Assembly: GCF_013620825.1 (NCBI RefSeq)
Contig: NZ_NJIC01000047.1
Location: 97,436 to 161,435, forward strand
Length of the DNA stretch: 64,000 nt
DNA from: Rhodanobacter sp. PCA2
GTDB taxonomy: Bacteria; Pseudomonadota; Gammaproteobacteria; Xanthomonadales; Rhodanobacteraceae
Direction: 5' to 3'
Shown here one piece after another: positions 26,776 to 35,176 of the stretch. The notes beneath the pieces were generated by a model. It worked only from the letters and a program-made list of their open reading frames with translations, ran no database searches and was not told the origin of the DNA. Within the stretch, counting starts at the first letter, position 1. Each line of letters opens with the position of its first letter. A program made the position numbers and the translations under genes.

Positions 26776-27693
26776 TCAGCCGTCGGCGGGACGAGGAAGG
26801 CCGAACCATTCCTCCAGTTTGGCCAGCAGGCGCTCCAGTTCCAGGGTGAGCAGGGCGAAGCCGGCGTCGGCTTCGGCGGACGCGTCCTCGAAGCTGTCGC
26901 CAAGCTCGTCCATCACCACGTCGAGGAACTTCAGCTTGCGCACGATCAGGTCTTCGCCCAGCACGAAGCTGATGCGGTCGTCGAACACCAGGCCGAGCTG
27001 GAACACCTGCTTGCCGTTGCGCAGGTGCTCCTTCACCTCGTCGGCATCCAGATCCTGCCGGCGGCACTTCGCGATGGCGCCGGTGGCGGTGGCGGGATCG
27101 CGCAGCTCGCACTCGTCGCCCAGCGCGAGGCCGGCGGGCAGGCCGCCGGTGGCGAGCCAGTCGGTCATCAGCACGCGCGGGCCTTCCTCCGGCGCCAGCG
27201 GCACGGCGGGAAAGCTGCCCAGCGCCTCGCGGATCTGGCTGAGCGCGTTCTCCGCGCTCTTGCGGCTGGAGGTGTCCAGCACCAGCCAGCCATGTTTCTG
27301 ATCGACGTAGGCGGACATGCGCGAACTGCGCACGAAGGCGCGCGGCAGCAGCTCGGTGAGCAGGTCTTCCTTGATGCGCTTGCGCTCGCGCCCGCCCACC
27401 TTGCGGCCTTCCTCCTCGGCGATCTTGCGCACCTTGCGCTGCAGTTCGTCGTTGACCACCGCGGCGGGCAGCAGCTTGTCCTCGCCGCCCACGGTGAGCC
27501 AGGTGCAGTGCTTCACCGCGTGGGTGAGCGGCGCATCCTCGCCGCGGCCGACCGGCGGCACGAAACCCTTGGTGAACATCTCCAGCGGGCCGCAGGGGCG
27601 CAGGCGGTGTTCGCCCAGCACCTCGTCCAGGCGCTTGAGGTCGTCGGCGACGGCGGGGGAAAAGCGGAACAGGGTGAGGTTGCGGAAGAACAT
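26776..27693 (-). CDS. rdgC: recombination-associated protein RdgC
   Basis: Encodes 305 residues, the normal length for RdgC, which forms a ring around double-stranded DNA and restrains RecA. The N-terminal MFFRNLTLFRF and the motifs GFVPPVGRG, LLPAAVVNDELQRKV and EGRKVGGRERKRIKEDLLTELLPRAF are diagnostic. No signal peptide. Downstream on the same strand is the YgjP-like peptidase, 131 bases away. A palindromic repeat of the family also seen near 45.8 kb separates it from the aminotransferase gene. Confidence 0.96.
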   Translation of the reverse strand: MFFRNLTLFRFSPAVADDLKRLDEVLGEHRLRPCGPLEMFTKGFVPPVGRGEDAPLTHAVKHCTWLTVGGEDKLLPAAVVNDELQRKVRKIAEEEGRKVGGRERKRIKEDLLTELLPRAFVRSSRMSAYVDQKHGWLVLDTSSRKSAENALSQIREALGSFPAVPLAPEEGPRVLMTDWLATGGLPAGLALGDECELRDPATATGAIAKCRRQDLDADEVKEHLRNGKQVFQLGLVFDDRISFVLGEDLIVRKLKFLDVVMDELGDSFEDASAEADAGFALLTLELERLLAKLEEWFGLPRPADG

Positions 27694-27730
27694 GGGACAT
27701 CCAGTGAAAACGCGACGAAAACGCAGTCCG

Positions 27731-27817
27731 CACTGAGCACGGGCCCGAAGGGCCGGAGTCGAAACATGGGGACGTTTCGACTCCGCCCGCTGCGCGGGCT
27801 GCGCTCAACGCGAACGG
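27731..27817. repeat. imperfect inverted repeat, family A (first copy)
   Basis: Two arms, 27731-27765 and 27774-27817, are imperfect reverse complements, each built around an AGTCGAAAC / GTTTCGACT core and a CTGAGC / GCTCAA core. The right arm closely resembles the arm at 45850-45893. It fills the rdgC-aminotransferase gap and may also act as a terminator. Repeats of this composition are scattered in Xanthomonadales genomes, as I recall. Confidence 0.6.
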
Positions 27818-27839
27818 CTTGGGGTGCCAGGCAGGGCGA

Positions 27840-29042
27840 TCAGCGGCAGACGGCGGCGACCGCCCTGGTCACGTAGTCGATATTGCCGGTGTTGAGCGCG
27901 GCCACGCAAATGCGGCCGCTGGAGAGCGCGTAGATCGCGAACTCGTCGCGCAGGCGGTCCACCTGGGCCTTGCCGAGGCCCGAGTAGGAGAACATGCCGG
28001 CCTGCTTGTTGATGAAGCCGAAGTCCGGTGCGCCCAGCGCGGCGAGCTGGTCGACGAACGCCCCGCGCATGGTGTGGATGCGGTCGCGCATCGCGCCCAG
28101 TTCCTGCTCCCACAGGGCGCGCAGCTCGACGCTGCCCAGCACGCCCGCCACCAGCCTGGCGCCGTGGGTGGCGGGGCTGGAGTAGTTCGCACGTATGGTG
28201 GTCTTGATCTTCGACAGCAGGCGCGCGGCCTCGTCGCGGTCGGCGCCCACGAAGCTCAGCGCGCCCACGCGCTCGCCATACAGCGAGAACGACTTGGAAT
28301 AGGAATTCGCCACCACGAACGCGGGAATGCCCGAGTCGGCCAGCAGGCGCACGGCGGTGGCGTCTTCGGTCGCGCTCTTGTCGAAGCCCTGGTAGGCCAT
28401 GTCGACGAAGGGCAGCAGGCCGCGGTCCTTCAGCAGCGCCACCACCTGCGCCCACTGCGCGGCGTCCAGGTCCACGCCGGTGGGGTTGTGGCAGCAGGCG
28501 TGCAGCAGCACCACGGTGCCCGGCTCCAGCTTGCCGAGATCGGCCAGCATGCCGGCGAAGTCCAGGCCGTGGCTGGCGTCGTCGTAGTAGCGGTAGTCGA
28601 CCAGCTGGAAGCCGGCGGTGCGGAACACCACGTGGTGGTTGCCCCAGCTCGGGTTGCTGATCGCCAGCTTCGCGTTCGCGCCCAGCACCTGCTTCAGCAG
28701 GTCCGCGCCCACGCGCAGCGCGCCGCTGCCGCCGATGGTCTGCGCGGTGGCGACGCGGCCCGCCTCGAGGATGGGCGCGCCGGCGCCGAACAGCAGCTGC
28801 TGCGTCTCGCGGTTGTACGCGGGCAGGCCGTCGATCGGCAGGTAGCTGTGCGCCAGGTTGTCGCGTGCCAGCGCCTGCTCCACCTGGCGCACCGCGTCCA
28901 GCACCGGCACCTTGCCCTGGTCGTCCACGTAGATGCCCACGCCCAGGTTCACCTTCTCCTTGCGCGGATCGGCGACGTACTTCTCGGTGAGGCCGAGGAT
29001 GGGATCGCCCGGGGCCATTTCAACGGATGCAAAGATGGACAC
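27840..29042 (-). CDS. tyrB: aromatic amino acid aminotransferase (class I, PLP)
   Basis: Encodes 400 residues from a GTG start. The family N-terminus (EMAPGDPILGLTEKYVADPRKEKVNLGVGIY) fits that start, and GAGAAA precedes it. Motifs of the aspartate/tyrosine aminotransferase group are visible: HACCHNPTGVDLD, the PLP-lysine segment NSYSKSFSLYGERVGAL, and the late Arg-containing SSGRICVAALN. It transfers the amino group between aromatic amino acids or aspartate and 2-oxoglutarate. I favour TyrB over AspC by resemblance to the Pseudomonas and Xanthomonas proteins. A perfect 16-base palindrome lies 29 bases upstream of the start (29071-29086). Confidence 0.88.
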   Translation of the reverse strand: MSIFASVEMAPGDPILGLTEKYVADPRKEKVNLGVGIYVDDQGKVPVLDAVRQVEQALARDNLAHSYLPIDGLPAYNRETQQLLFGAGAPILEAGRVATAQTIGGSGALRVGADLLKQVLGANAKLAISNPSWGNHHVVFRTAGFQLVDYRYYDDASHGLDFAGMLADLGKLEPGTVVLLHACCHNPTGVDLDAAQWAQVVALLKDRGLLPFVDMAYQGFDKSATEDATAVRLLADSGIPAFVVANSYSKSFSLYGERVGALSFVGADRDEAARLLSKIKTTIRANYSSPATHGARLVAGVLGSVELRALWEQELGAMRDRIHTMRGAFVDQLAALGAPDFGFINKQAGMFSYSGLGKAQVDRLRDEFAIYALSSGRICVAALNTGNIDYVTRAVAAVCR

Positions 29043-29070
29043 GTGATTTCTCGCTGCTGGTCGGATGTAA

Positions 29071-29086
29071 GTATGGACGTCCATAC
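29071..29086. promoter_or_regulatory. perfect 16-bp palindrome upstream of the aminotransferase gene
   Basis: GTATGGACGTCCATAC reads the same on both strands and lies 29 bases before the GTG start of tyrB, where a repressor would block transcription or elongation. The binding protein is unknown. The GGACGTCC centre vaguely recalls MetJ-type sites but the tandem AGACGTCT boxes of MetJ are absent. Confidence 0.45.
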
Positions 29087-29105
29087 GGACGAACGGGCCA
29101 TGATG

Positions 29106-29924
29106 TCACGAATCGCCGGCGCCTGCGGCCAGCCCCTCGAAATCGAACAGCCTGCGGTCGGCCAGCTGCGAGGGCGCCACATTGCCCAGCGCGCGGAACA
29201 TCGTCTCGCTGCGGCCGGGGTGCTCGCGCTCCCACTCGTCCAGCATGCGCCGCACCTGCTTGCGCTGCAGGTTCTCCTGCGAGCCGCACAGGTTGCACGG
29301 AATGATGGGGAATTCCTTCAACGCCGCGTATTCGGCGATCTCGCTCTCGCGGCAGTAGGCCAGCGGGCGGATCACCACGTGGCGGCCGTCGTCCGAGCGC
29401 AGCTTGGGCGGCATCGCCTTCAGGCTGGCCTGGTGGAACAGGTTGAGGAAGAACGTGGCGAGGATGTCGTCGCGGTGGTGGCCCAGCGCGATCTTGCCGA
29501 CGCCGTTCGCCGCCGCCCAGGTGTACAGCGCGCCGCGGCGCAGCCGCGAGCACAGGCTGCACATGGTCTTGCCTTCGGGGATCACCCGGGCGACCGTGCT
29601 GTAGGTGTCCTGCTCGATGATGTGGAACGGCACGCCGCGCGACTTCAGGTATTGCGGCAATACGTGCTCCGGGAAGCCCGGCTGCTTCTGGTCCAGGTTC
29701 ACCGCGATCAGCTCGAAGCGCACCGGCGCCTTCGCCTGCAGTTGCAGCAGCACGTCCAGCAGGGTGTAGGAATCCTTGCCGCCGGACAGGCACACCATCA
29801 CCTTGTCGCCGCCCTCGATCATGCGGAAATCGGTGATCGCCCTGCCGGCCTGGTGGCGCAGCCGGGTGGCGAGCCGCTCGGTCTCGGCGGCGGGCGTGGA
29901 AACGGTTTCGGGCAGCGCGGACAT
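29106..29924 (-). CDS. ttcA: tRNA 2-thiocytidine(32) synthetase TtcA
   Basis: Encodes 272 residues. The PP-loop SGGKDS (Ser47-Ser52) binds ATP, and two CxxC motifs, CSLC and CNLC, provide the [4Fe-4S] cluster ligands typical of Ttc[17 protein letters not shown] is also characteristic. The enzyme thiolates cytidine 32 in certain tRNAs. Its 3' end lies 63 bases from the aminotransferase start on the same strand. A divergent small YdcH-like gene starts 100 bases away. Confidence 0.96.
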   Translation of the reverse strand: MSALPETVSTPAAETERLATRLRHQAGRAITDFRMIEGGDKVMVCLSGGKDSYTLLDVLLQLQAKAPVRFELIAVNLDQKQPGFPEHVLPQYLKSRGVPFHIIEQDTYSTVARVIPEGKTMCSLCSRLRRGALYTWAAANGVGKIALGHHRDDILATFFLNLFHQASLKAMPPKLRSDDGRHVVIRPLAYCRESEIAEYAALKEFPIIPCNLCGSQENLQRKQVRRMLDEWEREHPGRSETMFRALGNVAPSQLADRRLFDFEGLAAGAGDS

Positions 29925-30024
29925 GACGGCAACGGCGGGGTCGGAACGCGCATTGTACCCTCTGCTCCACCCGCTTCCGGCGGCGTTACACTACCGGGCA
30001 ACATCCGCGCCGCCGCCCATCGCC

Positions 30025-30231
30025 ATGCAGGTAAAGGATCACGCCGAAACCGCCCAGTTGCTTGCCGAACTCCGGCTGGAGCATCGCGACCTGGACACCG
30101 CCATCACCCAGCTGGCCAGCGCGATCGGCCGCGACGAGCTGCAGCTCACCCGGCTCAAGAAACGCAAGCTGCTGCTGAAGGACCACATCGCGCGGCTGGA
30201 AAGCAAGCTGATCCCCGACCTCGACGCCTGA
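30025..30231 (+). CDS. YdcH/DUF465 family small coiled-coil protein
   Basis: Encodes 68 residues. The sequence is nearly all helix: LLAELRLEHRDLDTAITQLAS, then ELQLTRLKKRKLLLKDHIARLESKLIPD, which matches the conserved (K)KLxLKDxI segment of DUF465/YdcH proteins. Function unknown; members are small cytoplasmic coiled coils. The GNAT gene begins 11 bases downstream, so the pair is probably co-transcribed. Confidence 0.85.
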   Translation: MQVKDHAETAQLLAELRLEHRDLDTAITQLASAIGRDELQLTRLKKRKLLLKDHIARLESKLIPDLDA

Positions 30232-30242
30232 GCCCCCGCCGC

Positions 30243-30839
30243 ATGCCCTTTGCCCGCCCTGTCCTGCTGCGCGACACGCACGTCGCGCTGGAACCGCTCA
30301 CCCTCGACCACGCCCCCGCGCTGGAAGCGGCCGCCGCCGACGGCGAACTGTGGAAACTGTGGTTCACCAGCGCACCCGCACCCGGCATGGCCCGCGACTA
30401 TGTGGAACATGCCCTGGCCGGCCAGCGCGCCGGCAGCATGCTGCCGTTCGCGGTGCGCGAACTCGGCAGCGGTGAAATCGTCGGCACCACGCGCTACTAC
30501 GACCTGGTGCCCGAGCTGCCGCGGCTGGCGATCGGCTACACCTGGTACGCGCGGCGCTGGCAGAAGAGCCACCTCAACACCGCCTGCAAGCGCCTGCTGC
30601 TGGCGCACGCGTTCGATGCGCTGGGCTGCGCGGCGGTGGTGTTCCACACCGACCACCGCAACCTCGATTCGCAGCGTGCGATCGAGCGCCTGGGCGCGCA
30701 CCGCGACGGCGTGCTGCGCAACGACAAGCGCCGCCCCGACGGCAGCCTGCGCGACACCGTGTGCTACTCCATCCTCGACCGCGAATGGCCGGACGTCAGC
30801 CGCTGGCTGGAACTGCGCCTGCAGCGGCTCGGCGCCTGA
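30243..30839 (+). CDS. GNAT family N-acetyltransferase
   Basis: Encodes 198 residues of the RimJ/RimL-like subgroup. Visible elements include GEIVGTTRYYDLVPELPRLAIGYTWYARRWQKSHLNTACKRLLL, in which the acetyl-CoA-binding turn follows WYARRWQKS, and the late VVFHTDHRNLDSQRAIERLGAHRDGVLRN typical of protein or amino-acid acetyltransferases. The substrate is not predictable. It follows the YdcH-like gene and is convergent with pssA, with 9 bases between stop codons. Confidence 0.88.
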   Translation: MPFARPVLLRDTHVALEPLTLDHAPALEAAAADGELWKLWFTSAPAPGMARDYVEHALAGQRAGSMLPFAVRELGSGEIVGTTRYYDLVPELPRLAIGYTWYARRWQKSHLNTACKRLLLAHAFDALGCAAVVFHTDHRNLDSQRAIERLGAHRDGVLRNDKRRPDGSLRDTVCYSILDREWPDVSRWLELRLQRLGA

Positions 30840-30848
30840 CGCACCGCG

Positions 30849-32249
30849 CTACAGCAGGCGGTTGACCAGCCGGTCCAGCCGCACCCGGCTCAGCCGGCGC
30901 AGCAGCCGCCGCACTTCCGGCGGGTAGTGCCGCGGGCTTTCCAGCGCGTGGTAGTCGGCCAGCCGCGTGGCGTGACGGCGCAGCTCCGCCCATTCCGCCT
31001 CGTGCATCGCACGCAGGCGCTGCGCGCGGTCGCGCAGCAGCAGGCCGTTCTCCAGGTCCAGCGCCCAGGCGCGCGGGTTGAGGTTGTGGCCGGTGAGCAG
31101 CGCCGCGTCGCCGTCGACGAACAAGCCCTTCAGGTGATAGCTGTTGTCGCCGTCGCGCCACAACCACAGGTTGAGCTGGCCGCTGGCGAGCTGGCCCGCA
31201 TGCGCGCGGGCGAAGCGGCGCAGGTTGTTCTCGTACAGGTAGGGCAGCAGCCCTATCGTGGTGAACGGCTGCCCGGGGGGAATGTAGAAATCGTTGGCGG
31301 TCTTGTCGCCCACCATGATGTCGATGCGGCAGCCGCGCCGCAGCGCCACGCCCACCGCCGCCCGCACCGGCCGCGGCAGGTTGAAGTACGGCGTGAGCAG
31401 GATCACCCGTTCGCGCGCCTCGCCCAGCAACGCCAGCACCGTCTCGTTGAGCTGGTTGTCGTTGCGGCCCAGGCCCAGCAGCGGCGTCACCACCACCTCG
31501 TCCGCGCCGGCCACGGGCGCGGCCGGCGCGGCGTAGCGCGCCTTCTGCAGGTGCTGGCGGAACGCGTGGATCGCCGGCAGCAGCGCGCGCGTGGACGGCA
31601 GCCCGGCGGCGTCCAGCCGCTGCACCGCGCCGTTGCCGCGGAAGTGCTCGCGCACGAAGTCCGCCATGGCGTCGGCCAGCGCGGGATCGCGCAGCCGGTG
31701 GTAGCGGTCGAGCCGGTAGCGACCGTGCTTCGCCAGGTACACGTCGTTGAGGCTGGCGCCGCTGTACAGCACCGTGTCGTCGAACACCGAGCCCTTGAGG
31801 TGCAGCACGCCGAACAGCTCGCGGGTGCGCACCGGCACGCCCCATATGCGCACGCCGCCGCCGCGGCGCGCGTACTCCCGGTACATCGCCGCGTTGCCGT
31901 CGCACTGCTGCCTGCCGATCAGGCCGCGCCGGGCGCGGTGCCAGTCCACGTACACGTCGATACTGAGCTGCGGATTCCGCGCCTGCGCCGCGTACAGCGC
32001 ATCCATCACCTCGCGGCCGCCGTCGTCGTCCTGCAGGTACAGCGCGACGATCACGATGCGCCGCGTGGCCAGCGCGATCTGTTCCAGCAAGGCCTGCCGG
32101 AACGCGTCCGGCCCGCACAGCGCGGTCACCGCGGCGGCCGGCAGCACGAAGCCCGGCAACGTCTCCAGCCATGCCGCGGCGCGCGGCCGGCGCAGGGGCG
32201 AAACCAGGCGGCGGGCGATCCGCCGTGGCGCGTCGATCAGCGTATTCAT
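30849..32249 (-). CDS. pssA: CDP-diacylglycerol--serine O-phosphatidyltransferase, phospholipase D type
   Basis: Encodes 466 residues of the E. coli-type PssA, a member of the phospholipase D superfamily. Two HKD motifs are present: LHLKGSVFDDTVLYSGASLND (about 147-167) and YHLKGLFVDGDAALLTGHNLNPRAW (about 362-386). The enzyme makes phosphatidylserine from CDP-diacylglycerol and serine, which leads to phosphatidylethanolamine; it is peripheral to the inner membrane. The ATG at 32249 is 47 bases from the stop codon of the outer-membrane efflux gene on the same strand. It could also be another cardiolipin-synthase-like PLD, but length and motif spacing favour PssA. Confidence 0.85.
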   Translation of the reverse strand: MNTLIDAPRRIARRLVSPLRRPRAAAWLETLPGFVLPAAAVTALCGPDAFRQALLEQIALATRRIVIVALYLQDDDGGREVMDALYAAQARNPQLSIDVYVDWHRARRGLIGRQQCDGNAAMYREYARRGGGVRIWGVPVRTRELFGVLHLKGSVFDDTVLYSGASLNDVYLAKHGRYRLDRYHRLRDPALADAMADFVREHFRGNGAVQRLDAAGLPSTRALLPAIHAFRQHLQKARYAAPAAPVAGADEVVVTPLLGLGRNDNQLNETVLALLGEARERVILLTPYFNLPRPVRAAVGVALRRGCRIDIMVGDKTANDFYIPPGQPFTTIGLLPYLYENNLRRFARAHAGQLASGQLNLWLWRDGDNSYHLKGLFVDGDAALLTGHNLNPRAWALDLENGLLLRDRAQRLRAMHEAEWAELRRHATRLADYHALESPRHYPPEVRRLLRRLSRVRLDRLVNRLL

Positions 32250-32296
32250 GCGCCAGAGGATAACGAAAGCGGGAAAGCCTGCCCCGCTTCGGCGCC

Positions 32297-33757
32297 TCAG
32301 GGGCGGAGGCTTGCCTGTCGCGCGGCATCGTCCCGGAAACCGCCGCCCAGCGCTTCCACCATGCGCACCGCCAGCTCGGCCTGCCGGCTCTGCAGCACGG
32401 CATCGTTCTGCTCGGCGGTGAGCAGCAGGCGGCGGGCGACCAGGGTATCCAGCTCCGTGCCCAGGCCGGCCCGGTAGCCGATCTGCGCGTTCTCGCAGGC
32501 GCGCCGGGCGTTCTGCAGCACGCCTTGCTGGGCCTGCAACTGGCTCTGCACCGCGCGCGACAGGCTGAGCAGGTCGGCCACCTGGTTCACCGCGTGCACC
32601 AGGGTCTGGTTGTAGCCGGCCACCGACTCGTCGTACAGCGCATCGCGGGCGCCCAGGCCGGCGCGCAGGCGCTTGCCGTCGAACAGCGGCAGCGACAGCG
32701 CGGGGCCCACGCTGTAGGTGCGTGCGGGCAGCTGGAACAGCGGCACGTTGTCGCCCACCGCGAGGAATCCGGCCATCGCACCGAGGCTGACGTTGGGCAT
32801 GAACCGCGCCTTCGCCGCCTTGATGTCCTGCGCGGCGGCCTCCACGCGCCAGCGCGCGGCAACGAGGTCGGGACGGCGGCCGAGCAGGTTGGCGGTGAGG
32901 TCGGGCGGGATCGCCATCGGCACCGGCCGGGGCGCGGCCGGCGGCGCGATCTGCAGGCCGCGATCCGGCCCCTTGCCCAGCAGCACGGCGAGAGTGATGC
33001 GCGCGCTGTCGATGGCTGCGTCGGCGGCAGCCAGGTGTTGCTGCGCGATGCCGGCTTCGGCGCGCGCCAGCAGCAGCTTGTCCGGCAGACCCATGCCGCT
33101 GGCGACCAGGGTGCGGGTCAGCGCGGCGATGCGGTTCGAGCGTTCCACGTCGCGCTGCGCGATATCGCGCAGCACGAAGGCCTGGCGCAGCTGGATCCAC
33201 GCCAGCGCCACGTTCGCCGACAACTGGATGCGCGCTGCGCGGCGATCCACTTCCGCGGCGCGGCTGCGTCCCAGCGCGGCTTCCCAGGCGGCACGCTGGC
33301 CGCCCCACAGGTCCAGGTTCCACGAGAAATCCACGTGGGCGCTCTGCATCCACGCGAACGTGCCCACCGCCTCCGGCAGCACCAGCCCGACTTCCTTCTC
33401 GGAAAGCCGCGCGCCAGTGGCGGCGTAGCCGGCCTCCACGGTGGGTTCGCGGGCGGCGTCCAGCGCCTGCGCTTCGGATTGCGCCAGCCGCGCGCGCGCA
33501 TCGGCGACCGCGAGACCGGGGTTGTCGCGCAGCGCCTCGGCGATCAGCGCATCGAGTTGCGTATCGCCCAGCGCATGCCACCAGTCCTGCCGCGGCCACG
33601 CGGCAGGGCTGACCGGCGCGCCGGCAAGGCTTTGTCCCGCCTGCAGGCGGTCCGGCGAAATTTCCTGGCCGACCGGATGCAGGCCGTGGGTGGACGCACA
33701 GCCCGCCAGCGCCAGTGCCAGCGCAGCCGCGCCCAGCGTCTGCCGCAGGCGCTTCAT
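32297..33757 (-). CDS. outer-membrane efflux lipoprotein (OprM/NodT family)
   Basis: Encodes 486 residues. It starts with a lipoprotein signal (lipobox LALAGC, Cys20) and has two OEP repeats typical of TolC-like channels. Family segments include WWHALGDTQLDALIAEALRDNPGL, NLDLWGGQRAAWEAALGRSRAAEVD, LLGRRPDLVAARWRVEAAAQDIKAAKARFMP and LPLFDGKRLRAGLGARDA. It should form the outer-membrane duct for the FUSC/HlyD pump encoded upstream. Its ATG overlaps the HlyD gene's stop by four bases (33754-33757), so it is the last gene of the efflux operon. Confidence 0.93.
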   Translation of the reverse strand: MKRLRQTLGAAALALALAGCASTHGLHPVGQEISPDRLQAGQSLAGAPVSPAAWPRQDWWHALGDTQLDALIAEALRDNPGLAVADARARLAQSEAQALDAAREPTVEAGYAATGARLSEKEVGLVLPEAVGTFAWMQSAHVDFSWNLDLWGGQRAAWEAALGRSRAAEVDRRAARIQLSANVALAWIQLRQAFVLRDIAQRDVERSNRIAALTRTLVASGMGLPDKLLLARAEAGIAQQHLAAADAAIDSARITLAVLLGKGPDRGLQIAPPAAPRPVPMAIPPDLTANLLGRRPDLVAARWRVEAAAQDIKAAKARFMPNVSLGAMAGFLAVGDNVPLFQLPARTYSVGPALSLPLFDGKRLRAGLGARDALYDESVAGYNQTLVHAVNQVADLLSLSRAVQSQLQAQQGVLQNARRACENAQIGYRAGLGTELDTLVARRLLLTAEQNDAVLQSRQAELAVRMVEALGGGFRDDAARQASLRP

Positions 33758-34782
33758 GGCCGCGCCTGCCGCGAGGCGAGGCCGTCAGCGCGCGGATGCA
33801 CGGTGATGGTCGCGGTCATGCCGGCAACCAGCACGCTGCCTGCGGGCAGCCGCTCCGGATCGATGCCGATGCGCACCGGTATGCGCTGCGCGAGGCGCAC
33901 CCAGTTGAACGTGGGGTTCACGTTCGCGAGCTGGTCCGCGCCGCCGGCGTTGTCGCGGTCGGTGATGCCGCGGGCGATGCCGTCGATGCGGCCCCGGAGC
34001 TCGAGGCCGCCCGCCATCAGGCGGACGTCCACCGGGTCGCCCACGCGCAGTTGCGGCAGCTTGGTTTCCTCGAAGTAGCCGTAGATGTAGTAGCTGTGGC
34101 TGTCCACCAGCGCGAGCTGCTGCACGCCGGCATTCGCGTAGTCGCCGGCGCGCACCTGCACGTTGGTGGCGTAGCCGTCCACCGGCGCGCGCACCTGCGT
34201 GCGCGACAGGTTCAGCTCGGCGTTCCGCACGGCCACCTGCGCCTGCGCCTGCGCCGACAGCGCCTGGTCGTGCGCCGCCTGCGCCTGTTTCAACGCAGCC
34301 CCGGACTGGCGCCACGCCGCCTCGGCGGCTTCCGCGGTGGCGACCGCGTTGTCGCGCGTCTCGCTGGACACCACGCTGCCCGCCGGCACCTGCAACCGCC
34401 GCGTGGCCTGTGCCCGGTACATCGTGTAGTCGGTCCTGCGCGCCGCCACGGCGGCGGTGGCCGCGGCGATGTTCGCCTGCGCGGCCTGCACGCTGGCGCC
34501 GGCCGCGTCGAGGTTGGCGCGGGCCTGCTCCAGCGCGAGCCGGTAGCGCGAGGGATCGATCGCCAGCAACACGTCGCCGCGATGCACGAACTGGTTGTCG
34601 TGCACGCGCAGCTCGGCGACCAGGCCGGCCACGTCGGGCGCCACCTTCACCACGTCGGCGCGCACGCGGCCGTCGCGGGTCCAGGGCGAATACAGGTAGT
34701 GCTTCCACAGCAGGTGGCCGAGCACGGCGGCCACCACCACCACGGCGGTGACCAGGAAGCGCAGCAGCGAAGTCTTGTTCAT
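33754..34782 (-). CDS. HlyD family periplasmic adaptor (AaeA-like)
   Basis: Encodes 342 residues with one N-terminal membrane helix (about 8-26), a biotinyl-lipoyl-like first half (DGRVRADVVKVAPDVAGLVAELRVHDNQFVHRGDVLLAIDP), a helical hairpin with alternating Ala/Gln, and the second lipoyl half (LSRTQVRAPVDGYATNVQVRAGDY). It should bridge the inner-membrane FUSC protein and the outer-membrane channel. 193 bases separate it from the DUF1656 gene upstream, an unusually large gap for this operon, with a palindrome at 34859-34874. Confidence 0.92.
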   Translation of the reverse strand: MNKTSLLRFLVTAVVVVAAVLGHLLWKHYLYSPWTRDGRVRADVVKVAPDVAGLVAELRVHDNQFVHRGDVLLAIDPSRYRLALEQARANLDAAGASVQAAQANIAAATAAVAARRTDYTMYRAQATRRLQVPAGSVVSSETRDNAVATAEAAEAAWRQSGAALKQAQAAHDQALSAQAQAQVAVRNAELNLSRTQVRAPVDGYATNVQVRAGDYANAGVQQLALVDSHSYYIYGYFEETKLPQLRVGDPVDVRLMAGGLELRGRIDGIARGITDRDNAGGADQLANVNPTFNWVRLAQRIPVRIGIDPERLPAGSVLVAGMTATITVHPRADGLASRQARP

Positions 34783-34858
34783 GGGTAGAGCCTGATCGTG
34801 GCCTGCAGCCGCCTTGCGCCGGAAGCCGCATGCGCGCAGACCAGGGGAGCGGAAAGAA

Positions 34859-34874
34859 GTGGACGTCCGTCCAC
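34859..34874. promoter_or_regulatory. palindrome inside the efflux operon gap
   Basis: GTGGACG (34859-34865) and CGTCCAC (34868-34874) are exact reverse complements around TC. The site lies 77 bases upstream of the HlyD gene in the operon's only long gap, so it may mark a secondary promoter or an mRNA hairpin. The GGACGTCC core resembles the site at 29071. Confidence 0.3.
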
Positions 34875-34975
34875 GACCGGAAGATGACGCGGGAATGCGG
34901 GCCGACCGAACCGGCCCGGCGGGCGGCCATTCGATGACGATGCGCAGTGCCTGGAGATCATGGCCGGGCCCTCGC

Positions 34976-35176
34976 TCAATGCAGCAGCAGCAGCGCGGCG
35001 GCGCCGAACAGGCAGGCGAACAGGGCGAGCCGGAACAGCGGCGGATGCCACACGTAGCGGTGCAATCCGTAGCGCCCGATCAGCAGGTCGACCAGCACCA
35101 TCAGCAGCAGGCTGCCGAGGAAGACCGGCAGCAGGCCGGGCACCAGCACGCCCCAGATGGCGATCTCACGGGGCAT
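34976..35176 (-). CDS. DUF1656 small membrane protein (AaeX-like)
   Basis: Encodes 66 residues with two hydrophobic helices (about 6-32 and 46-64). The sequence PREIAIWGVLVPGLLPVFLG and RYGLHRYVWHPPLFRLALF matches the DUF1656 family, which accompanies FUSC/AaeB-type efflux proteins. The start overlaps the FUSC gene by 11 bases, giving translational coupling. Probable small subunit or assembly factor of the pump; its biochemical role is not established. Confidence 0.9.
   Translation of the reverse strand: MPREIAIWGVLVPGLLPVFLGSLLLMVLVDLLIGRYGLHRYVWHPPLFRLALFACLFGAAALLLLH

Noticed and set aside
29071..29086. Assigning the palindrome before tyrB to MetJ.
   Set aside because: MetJ operators are tandem AGACGTCT boxes; a single GGACGTCC centre in a longer palindrome is not enough, and the gene is not a methionine gene.
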